Of a stretch of DNA of 64,000 nucleotides, positions 58,184 to 64,000 are shown piece by piece. Position numbers and translations under genes: made by a program. Below the pieces are notes generated by a model that was given only the letters and a program-made list of their open reading frames with translations, was not told where the DNA came from and did not search any database. The stretch spans positions 62,001 through 126,000 of the forward strand of contig JAPZUE010000041.1 in the NCBI GenBank assembly GCA_027533385.1, written 5' to 3'. How positions within the stretch are numbered: the stretch's first letter is position 1; each line of letters begins with the position of its first letter. The DNA is from Rhizobium sp. (GTDB taxonomy: Bacteria; Pseudomonadota; Alphaproteobacteria; Rhizobiales; Rhizobiaceae).

Positions 58184-59005
58184 ATGCGTCTCAAGATCAC
58201 CCACACCACCGAATATCGCTATGACGATCCGGTCCAGTATTCCCTGCAGCGGCTCAGGCTCTGCCCGCTGGACGGCCCGGGCCAGAAGGTCCTGTCCTGG
58301 AACATCGCCGTTGATGGCGCGACCGTCGAAGCGGGCTTCAACGACCAGTTCGGCAACCATACCCATCTCGTGTCGACCGAGGGGAACAGCCACAGCGTCC
58401 ACATCGTCGCCTCGGGAGAGATAGAGACGGAGGACCGCGCCGGCGTTTTCGGTCCGCATCAGGGCTATGTGCCGCTCTGGCTCTATCTGCGCGAAACACC
58501 GCTCACCAAGCCGGGCAAGCTGACCCGCGAACTGGTTCGCAGCCTGACGGGCGACAATGAACTGGCCAAGATGCACGATCTGATGGGCAAGCTGAACGCC
58601 CAGATCGCCTACGAGCCGGGAACAACAGGCACTGAAACCACCGCCGAGCAGGCGCTGGAAGCCGGTCGCGGCGTCTGCCAGGACCACGCCCATGCCTTCA
58701 TCGCGGCCGCACGCAGCATGAGCCTGCCGGCACGCTACGTCTCCGGCTACCTGCTGATGGATGACCGGGTCGAGCAGGTCGCGACGCATGCCTGGGCCGA
58801 GGTGCATCTGCCGGGCCTCGGCTGGGTCGGCTTTGATGCAGCCAACAAGCACTGCCCCGATGCCCGCTATGTCCGGATCGCGACCGGCCTCAGCTATCCC
58901 GATGCTGCACCGGTATCCGGCATGCGGATCGGCATCGCCGGAGAAGATCTGACTGTGAAGCTTGTCGTCGAGCAGACCCAAAGCCAGAGCCAGTCGCAAA
59001 GCTGA
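58184..59005 (+). CDS. Transglutaminase-like cysteine protease-fold protein
   Basis: A 273-residue protein: an N-terminal beta domain (LKITHTTEYRYDDPVQYSLQ, residues 2-21) and the transglutaminase core with the catalytic Cys in RGVCQDHAHAFIAAAR (about 165), His in ATHAWAEVHLPGLGW and Asp in VGFDAANKH. It may cut or join peptide bonds in the product of the ATP-grasp partner. The C-terminus ends in a Gln/Ser repeat (QTQSQSQSQS). Third gene of the trio, 12 bp after alpha-E. Confidence 0.92.
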   Translation: MRLKITHTTEYRYDDPVQYSLQRLRLCPLDGPGQKVLSWNIAVDGATVEAGFNDQFGNHTHLVSTEGNSHSVHIVASGEIETEDRAGVFGPHQGYVPLWLYLRETPLTKPGKLTRELVRSLTGDNELAKMHDLMGKLNAQIAYEPGTTGTETTAEQALEAGRGVCQDHAHAFIAAARSMSLPARYVSGYLLMDDRVEQVATHAWAEVHLPGLGWVGFDAANKHCPDARYVRIATGLSYPDAAPVSGMRIGIAGEDLTVKLVVEQTQSQSQSQS

Positions 59006-59075
59006 GACCGTCCTCGGCGAGAACACTGGCAAGCGCGCCGCAAGCTCCACACCACGTCTGCATGGTCTTGTGCCG

Positions 59076-59178
59076 TGAGAGCAGGTCCAGCAAAAGTACG
59101 TAAGCGGTTTTGCGTCCGGACTGCGTAAAAACAAATAGATAGAGCATTTCAGGCGATCCCGTTTTCACCGGAAATGCA
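59076..59178. repeat. Dispersed rhizobial repeat, copy 2, with a second module
   Basis: GAGCAGGTCCAGCAAAAGTA, then GCGGTTTTGCGTCCGGACTG and CGTAAAAACAAA match the copy at 34927-34990. A second module follows, AGAGCATTTCAGGCGATCCC and GTTTTCACCGGAAATGCACT. Both modules are of the kind found many times in Rhizobiaceae genomes. Confidence 0.7.
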
Positions 59179-59222
59179 CTAGAGCGCGGCCAGACCCGGC
59201 CGCAGCGGAGGTTTTGGCGCGC

Positions 59223-59699
59223 ATGCTGTTTGGAAAGTCGCTCTTCCAGTCCGTTGTCGATCGGCTCGACGCGGAGGCCGAAGAACAGGGCCCGGCGGAC
59301 GAGCCGGCCTTCCGGATCAACGGGCTTTCGACGAGCTTTGTGCCCGATGTCCCCGCTCCGGTTCAGCCGCCATCCGACACCGCATCCGATCCGCGCCTGG
59401 ACGCCTATCTCTCCCTGATGACGGTGGAAACGGCACCGAGCGAGCCTGAACCGCCCGCCCCGCCCCCGCCACCGATCTGGCTAGAGCGCCTGTCGCCGGA
59501 AGAGGTCGCCGAGGATCTTGGCCTGACTCCAACCGACGATCGCGACCGCCTGCAGGAGCGTCGCCGCAACTTCGCCCGCGACAATCATCCAGACCGGGTC
59601 GCCGAAGACTACCGCGAGGCCGCGACTGTTCGCATGAAGATCGCAAACCGGCTGATCGACGAAGCCATCAACCGGTTCGATCTGGGTATCGGGAGATGA
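59223..59699 (+). CDS. J-domain-like protein
   Basis: A 158-residue cytosolic protein. After a low-complexity middle rich in Pro and Glu (SEPEPPAPPPPPIWLERLSP), the C-terminal 65 residues form a J-like domain with the HPD motif (ARDNHPDRVAEDYREAATVR) between two helices. HPD is what stimulates DnaK-type chaperones. Full DnaJ zinc and substrate domains are absent, so it may be a specialised co-chaperone. GGAGG stands 11 nt before ATG 59223. Confidence 0.75.
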   Translation: MLFGKSLFQSVVDRLDAEAEEQGPADEPAFRINGLSTSFVPDVPAPVQPPSDTASDPRLDAYLSLMTVETAPSEPEPPAPPPPPIWLERLSPEEVAEDLGLTPTDDRDRLQERRRNFARDNHPDRVAEDYREAATVRMKIANRLIDEAINRFDLGIGR

Positions 59700-59702
59700 A
59701 GC

Positions 59703-60170
59703 TCAGTCGTAGAGACGCTTCAGAAGCTTGTTGACCGTATCGCGTTCGGCAACACCGCCGAGCTGGTCCAACACCCATTGCTCGTGGTCGAGCCAGATCG
59801 GCATCAGCTCTTCGAGATAGGCCTCTCCGGCCGGCGTCATGTAGAGCGACTGTACCCGGCGGTCTGTCTCCGACTTGCGACGCTCGATGAAGCCTTTGTT
59901 TTCAAGACCATCGACGATGGCAACGAAATTCGCCCGCTGGATGCCGAGCGCTTCGGCCACTTCGCTCTGTTTGGAACCCTGATTGTTGGTCAGAAGAAGC
60001 AGCACGGCAAAATCTGTCGGACGAAGTCCTTTCGACGAAAATGCTTCATTGAAATGCTGAAAAACGGCAAGCTGTGCCCGCCTCAACCGATACCCGACTG
60101 CGTCATCCATAACCGAGAAGTCCAGTTTGGACGCGTTGGGTACGAATTCATCCATGGTAAGTTCCGGCAT
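59703..60170 (-). CDS. MarR-family transcriptional regulator
   Basis: A 155-residue winged-helix protein: FNEAFSSKGLRPTDFAVLLL, EVAEALGIQRANFVAIVDGL (recognition helix) and the wing RRKSETDRRVQSLYMTPAGE. The aromatic-acid sensing group of MarR proteins has this form, and the acyl-CoA ligase and BASS genes 700 bp away are candidate targets, with tRNA-Arg between. ATG at 60170 chosen; 60155 is also possible. Confidence 0.87.
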   Translation of the reverse strand: MPELTMDEFVPNASKLDFSVMDDAVGYRLRRAQLAVFQHFNEAFSSKGLRPTDFAVLLLLTNNQGSKQSEVAEALGIQRANFVAIVDGLENKGFIERRKSETDRRVQSLYMTPAGEAYLEELMPIWLDHEQWVLDQLGGVAERDTVNKLLKRLYD

Positions 60171-60509
60171 TGCCCCGCCATCGTCATTGATGCCCCTTAA
60201 AGACGGCCGTGCCCGCAACAACGACCCTCCCATAATGATACTAACGGTTTACACCGATGCCACAAGGGCACAACGGCATCCCTTTTGGTTGGAAAATGAG
60301 ATTTTGAGCGCTCTTCGTTCATTTGACTCAGTTTTTGCCGGAGAAGGGATCTCGTTATGCGAGCATTTGATCAGCTTTCGACCATTTCGCTCAGAACCAT
60401 GAAAAGCTCGCCTCATTTAGCTTCAGTCCCGCGCGGTTTTTCGGATTGAAGCGCACGAGCGACTGCGCTATGACCGCATCTGGAACGGCGAGTCATGTCG
60501 CCGTCGGAA
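60171..60509. other. Gap between MarR gene and tRNA-Arg
   Basis: 339 bp with lower GC than its surroundings on the left half. No convincing gene on either strand. It should hold the MarR promoter (left) and the tRNA promoter (right). Confidence 0.5.
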
Positions 60510-60586
60510 GCACCCGTAGCTCAGCTGGATAGAGTGTTGGATTCCGATTCCAAAGGTCACAGGTTCGAATCCTGTCGGGTGCGCCA
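60510..60586 (+). tRNA. tRNA-Arg (anticodon CCG)
   Basis: A 77-nt cloverleaf can be folded by eye. Acceptor stem GCACCCG with CGGGTGC, discriminator G and encoded CCA. D arm in AGCTCAGCTGGATAGAGT. Anticodon stem TTGGA/TCCAA with loop TTCCGAT, giving anticodon CCG, which reads CGG (Arg). T arm CAGGTTCGAATCCTG. Confidence 0.96.
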
Positions 60587-60851
60587 CTCTCTCAAAAGCT
60601 GCATAACATCCATCCGGCAATCGATGCTCGCATCGACTTTCGTCTGGCCGGTCTCTTTTGATAACGCGGACGTGATGGGATTTCGCGGTCGAAGATCGCG
60701 CCGCGCCGCATTCGCGGCCTGCCAAGCCCTCGAAATCGCTGGACTTTGACGGAAGACAATTCCATCCTTGGCGTGTTGAAGGGACCGGGATCGCCATTGC
60801 GCCCCGCCCTGAACCAGTAAGCGCCGAAGAGCGCCCTTGGGGGGAATAGAT

Positions 60852-62588
60852 ATGGAACACATCTTCACGCCGCCACGACCGTGGCTGGCGGCCTATGGCA
60901 CAGGAATTCCGCAGGATCTGGGTGAGTTGCGCTATCGCAGCATCGCCGACCTCGTGGACCGCTCCTGTGCCGAGAACGGCACGCGCAAGGCTTTCACCTG
61001 TGTCGTACCGAACGGCATGAACGGCAGCCTGACCTATGCGCAGATCGGCGAGATGTCCGATGCCTTTGCCGCCTTCCTGCATCATGATTGCGGTCTGCGC
61101 GCGGGCGATCGAGTGGCCGTCCAGCTGCCGAACGGCCTGCCCTATCCGGTTGTTGCCTTCGGCGTGTTCAAGGCCGGCTGCGTTCTCGTCAATACCAACC
61201 CGCTCTACACACCGAGCGAAATGATCCACCAGTTCAACGATTCCGGCGCAAAGGCGCTCGTCATCGTCGACATGTTCGCCGACAAGCTGAGCGAGGTGGT
61301 GCCGAAGACCGGGATCAAGACGGTCGTGCTCGCAGGCGTTCCCGAATTTTTCCCCAAGCTTCCGGAAATCATCATTCGCGGCGTCCAGAAGGTCTGGGCC
61401 AAGACCCTGCCGCCGGTGCCGACGCTGTCGGTCCCCGTCGTGAGGATCAAGGAAGCGCTCACCAAGGGCCGGGCCCACAAGGCTGACGTCAAGTCGATGT
61501 GGGCGGCCTCCGGTCCCGATGACCTCGCCCTGCTGCAGTATACCGGCGGCACCACGGGCGTCGCCAAGGGCGCGATGCTAACCCATGGCAATATCCTGAC
61601 CAATCTCGATCAGGTGCGCGCGGTAGCCGGTGGTGTCATGGCGCGCGAGGATCTCGTGCTGACTGCGCTGCCGCTCTATCACATCTTCGCCTTCACCGCG
61701 AACCTGATGACCTTCTTCGAGCTCGGGGCACGCAACATCCTGATCCCCTCGCCGCGTCCGGTCCAGAACCTGCAGCGGGCGATCGAGAACTATCCAATCA
61801 CCTGGATCACCGGGGTCAACACGCTGTTCAACGGCCTGATGAACGAGGAATGGTTCGCCGCCTACCCGCCGAAGAAGCTCAAGGCGGCGATCGCTGGCGG
61901 CACGGCGCTGCACGAGGCGGTCGCGCTACGCTGGCGCGTGATGACCGGGACACCGATTGCCGAGGGCTATGGCCTCAGCGAAACCTCGCCGCTCGTCAGC
62001 TTCAACCCCTTCGACGACCGGGGCAGACCCGGCAGCATCGGCATCCCCGTCCCCGGTTGCGACGTGGTCCTCGTCGACGCCGATGGCAAGCCGGTGCCGG
62101 TGGGCGAACCGGGCGAACTGACCGTACGCGGCCGACAGGTCATGCTCGGCTACTGGCAGCGACCGGAGGAAACGGCAGCCTCGCTGCAGAACGGCTGGTT
62201 CGCCACCGGCGACATCGCCGTGATGGATGCCGACGGCTACATGAAGATCGTCGACCGCAAGAAGGACCTGGTCCTGGTTTCGGGCTTCAACGTCTATCCG
62301 AACGAAGTCGAGGATGCGCTCGCCAAGATGGACGCCGTCCTGGAAGCAGCCGTCGTTGCCATTCCAGACTCAAAGACCGGCGAGGCGGTGCGCGCCTACG
62401 TGGTGAGGAATCCCGATTTCGAGGGAGATCTGACGGAGGAGGACATCCGCAGCCACTGCAAGACCCTGCTCAGCGACTACAAGGTACCGAAATCGGTCAT
62501 ATTCCGCGAATCGCTGCCCAAGACACCGATCGGCAAGATCCTGCGCAAGGATCTGAAGGCCGAAGTTGTCCAAGAATTCAAGAAGTGA
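60852..62588 (+). CDS. Long-chain-fatty-acid-CoA ligase-type AMP-forming enzyme
   Basis: A 578-residue ANL-superfamily ligase. Motifs: LLQYTGGTTGVAKGAMLTHG (ATP-binding A3), GYGLSETSPLVSFNP (A5), WFATGDIAVMDADGYMKIVD (A7/A8 hinge), and PKTPIGKILRKDLK (A10 catalytic Lys). Closest in form to FadD, but the next gene is a BASS transporter, so the acid could also be an aromatic or branched one taken up by it. ATG 60852 has GGGGGGAA upstream. Confidence 0.92.
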   Translation: MEHIFTPPRPWLAAYGTGIPQDLGELRYRSIADLVDRSCAENGTRKAFTCVVPNGMNGSLTYAQIGEMSDAFAAFLHHDCGLRAGDRVAVQLPNGLPYPVVAFGVFKAGCVLVNTNPLYTPSEMIHQFNDSGAKALVIVDMFADKLSEVVPKTGIKTVVLAGVPEFFPKLPEIIIRGVQKVWAKTLPPVPTLSVPVVRIKEALTKGRAHKADVKSMWAASGPDDLALLQYTGGTTGVAKGAMLTHGNILTNLDQVRAVAGGVMAREDLVLTALPLYHIFAFTANLMTFFELGARNILIPSPRPVQNLQRAIENYPITWITGVNTLFNGLMNEEWFAAYPPKKLKAAIAGGTALHEAVALRWRVMTGTPIAEGYGLSETSPLVSFNPFDDRGRPGSIGIPVPGCDVVLVDADGKPVPVGEPGELTVRGRQVMLGYWQRPEETAASLQNGWFATGDIAVMDADGYMKIVDRKKDLVLVSGFNVYPNEVEDALAKMDAVLEAAVVAIPDSKTGEAVRAYVVRNPDFEGDLTEEDIRSHCKTLLSDYKVPKSVIFRESLPKTPIGKILRKDLKAEVVQEFKK

Positions 62589-62603
62589 GCGAGGGCGGAT
62601 ACC

Positions 62604-63503
62604 ATGTTGACGGAACTTGAAACAACCCTGCTCGGGATCATGATGATGGTCATCATGCTGGGCATGGGCGCCTCCATGACCTGGCGCGATTTTCTGCTCG
62701 CCTTCAGAAAGCCGAAGGGCATTCTCGTAGGCCTTCTATGCCAGTACATGATCATGCCCTTCCTGGGCTACGCCCTGGCCGTAATCCTCGGCCTGCCGCC
62801 AGCCATGGCCGCCGGTCTGATCGTGATAGGCTGCATGCCCGGCGGCACAACCAGCAATATCTTCACTTACTTCTCGAAGGGCGTACTGGCCCTTTCGATC
62901 ATGATGACAACCGTATCGACCCTGGTTGCCGTCGTGACGGTTCCGGTTCTCATCAGCTTCTACAGTGGACTGGCGGGCCTTGGTGGCGACTATGTCATCC
63001 CCGCAAGCAACGTCGCCCAGGTCCTCGTCGTACTGATCGTCCCCACCGTTCTCGGTATGGTGATCCGGAAGATGAACGCCAATGTCGGCGCCACAATCGA
63101 GATGATCGGTTCGCTGCTCGGCGTGGTCGTTATCCTCTTCCTGATCGGTTCCTGGGTTCCCCGCAATTACATGATGCTCCTGGAAACCCCGGTGCCAGTC
63201 TATCTGGCAGCCATAGGCATCGGCCTGACAGGCATGTTGCTCGGTTACTGGCTCGCCCGAGCACTGCGACAGGACAGCAATCGCTCCCGAACCATCAGCC
63301 TCGAGACCGGGATCCAGAACGGACCGCTGGCAGTTTTGATCGTGACCTTGACCTTCACTGGCACCCAGCAACAGGAGGTCCTGTTCATTCCGATCCTCTA
63401 CAGCCTGTTTATCGTCATCACATCCTCCATGATCACCATGTGGTATCGACGGACCGCGACGGCAGAAGCACTGGCACGCGACGCTGCGAAGGTGCGCGCC
63501 TGA
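62604..63503 (+). CDS. Bile acid:sodium symporter (BASS) family transporter
   Basis: A 299-residue membrane protein with nine or ten helices. Marks: MLGMGASMTWRDFLLAFRKP near the N-terminus, VIGCMPGGTTSNIFTYFSKG (Na+-site crossover, residues about 75-94) and the second crossover ISLETGIQNGPLAVLIVTL. BASS proteins import organic acids with Na+. It begins 15 bp after the acyl-CoA ligase and probably supplies its substrate. Confidence 0.92.
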   Translation: MLTELETTLLGIMMMVIMLGMGASMTWRDFLLAFRKPKGILVGLLCQYMIMPFLGYALAVILGLPPAMAAGLIVIGCMPGGTTSNIFTYFSKGVLALSIMMTTVSTLVAVVTVPVLISFYSGLAGLGGDYVIPASNVAQVLVVLIVPTVLGMVIRKMNANVGATIEMIGSLLGVVVILFLIGSWVPRNYMMLLETPVPVYLAAIGIGLTGMLLGYWLARALRQDSNRSRTISLETGIQNGPLAVLIVTLTFTGTQQQEVLFIPILYSLFIVITSSMITMWYRRTATAEALARDAAKVRA

Positions 63504-63545
63504 CAGGCTGCCAAGTGTAGGGCACCGGATAAAGCTCCGAAAAGC

Positions 63546-63580
63546 AAACCCCGCCAGCCGCAAGGTTGGCGGGGTTTTCT
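63546..63580 (+). terminator. Terminator of the ligase-BASS operon
   Basis: AACCCCGCCA-GCCGCAAGGT-TGGCGGGGTT followed by TTC. Strong stem of 10 bp, about 45 bp after the stop of the BASS gene. Confidence 0.85.
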
Positions 63581-63741
63581 TGTTCAACGCTTCAACCCAT
63601 GCCAACCAGTGCCCTGTCCCCTGCCCCGATGCAGGTACTGGCGTCACCAATGATGACATTTGCCTATCATCGCGGAGGGTAGTCCATGCCACAAGGCGTG
63701 GGGCCACGGGAGGTGTCTGCAGCAGTTGATGTCATGCCCCA

Positions 63742-63776
63742 GAAACGAAGAACCCCGCCGACAAGGGCGGGGTTCT
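63742..63776 (-). terminator. Terminator of the right-edge minus-strand gene
   Basis: AGAACCCCGCC-GACAAG-GGCGGGGTTCT, an 11-bp stem. On the minus strand it is followed by TCGTTTCT, so it probably ends the repeat-protein gene that enters from the right. Confidence 0.75.
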
Positions 63777-63821
63777 CGTAACTGTTCGGAAGCCGGTTGG
63801 GGCAGAATGCCCCCTCCGTTC

Positions 63822-64000
63822 TTAGATCTGCTGGTAGGCTGCGACGATAGCCGCGACCTGGTCGCTGTCCAGCGCTGCGATCTGTGCCGTCGTGAAGGCC
63901 AGCAACTGGTTGCTGTTCATGTTGGTGATGTCGTCGGTCGACAGACCAGCGATGGCAGCAGTGGTGATTGCAGCAATGTCGGCGGTCGAGAACCCACCCA
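63822..64000 (-). CDS. C-terminus of an octapeptide-repeat protein, cut by window edge
   Basis: The frame is open from the right edge and ends with TAA at 63822-63824. The last 58 residues are a run of 8-residue units: FSTADIAA, ITTAAIAG, LSTDDITN, MNSNQLLA, FTTAQIAA, LDSDQVAA and a last IVAAYQQI. The pattern is hydrophobic, S/T, T/S, D/A, D/Q, I/V, A/T, A. Such 'LTTAQIAAL' repeats occur in large rhizobial surface or secreted proteins. The rest of the gene lies right of the window, so family and location are open. Confidence 0.75.
   Translation of the reverse strand, partial: GGFSTADIAAITTAAIAGLSTDDITNMNSNQLLAFTTAQIAALDSDQVAAIVAAYQQI

Larger units (their letters stand above)
63504..63821. 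other. Gap with terminators, no gene seen
   Basis: Holds a plus-strand terminator, a minus-strand terminator and about 160 bp between them without coding character on either strand. Just after the last gene's stop on the minus strand is one more small hairpin (GGGGCA-GAA-TGCCCC, 63799-63813). Confidence 0.5.

Overview
The window reads as chromosome or chromid DNA of an alphaproteobacterium of the family Rhizobiaceae (Rhizobium, Agrobacterium, Sinorhizobium and relatives). Grounds for this are a high-GC codon pattern, a type II glutamine synthetase (glnII) with a divergent gstI-like small gene, the bdhA-xdhA-xdhB arrangement described in Sinorhizobium meliloti, a BacA/SbmA transporter, an NnrU protein and several families of short palindromic repeats typical of rhizobia. 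The genus cannot be settled from the sequence alone.

Positions 1-13000 hold mostly housekeeping and envelope genes: a DUF2442 fragment, a voltage-channel-like K+ channel, a GH13 alpha-glucosidase with a GNAT partner, a lipid-type glycosyltransferase behind a Pho-box-like site, the GTPase Der with a YfgM-like TPR protein, NnrU, a polysaccharide deacetylase, BacA, a TumE/TumA toxin-antitoxin pair, methionine aminopeptidase and a luciferase-like oxidoreductase.

Positions 13200-41800 form a nitrogen-scavenging region built around purine breakdown. Guanine deaminase (guaD) and xanthine dehydrogenase (xdhA, xdhB, with xdhC for maturation) lead to urate. The membrane urate oxidase PuuD, UraH and UraD carry urate to allantoin, PuuE opens allantoin, and Alc and AllA carry allantoate to glyoxylate and urea. 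Two GcvA-like LysR regulators and a DUF1989 protein sit among them. GlnII lies in the middle with a sigma-54 type promoter, an NtrC-like box and a gstI-like gene. The region is broken up by three toxin-antitoxin modules (RHH/ParE; HepT/MntA; XRE/HigB-like with a frameshifted toxin), by dense palindromic repeats inside the xdh operon, and by a remnant copy of the allA 5' end. Unrelated genes also lie here: lldD, K+ channel, DUF1906-SH3-TIGR02594 protein, metallophosphoesterase, MATE pump with MarR, alcohol dehydrogenase.

Positions 41900-54500 carry a DUF1045 protein, two divergent genes that look like the halves of MnmC (MnmD methyltransferase and an FAD oxidoreductase) with overlapping start codons, a 1343-residue multi-PAS hybrid histidine kinase, an MttB-family methyltransferase, a WYL regulator, an ABM-type protein, an AlkD-like HEAT-repeat protein and an RhlE-type RNA helicase.

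Positions 54500-64000 carry an EamA exporter, the conserved but poorly understood trio of circularly permuted ATP-grasp, alpha-E and transglutaminase proteins, a J-domain-like protein, a MarR regulator, tRNA-Arg(CCG), an acyl-CoA ligase with a BASS-family transporter, and at the right edge the C-terminus of a protein made of 8-residue repeats.
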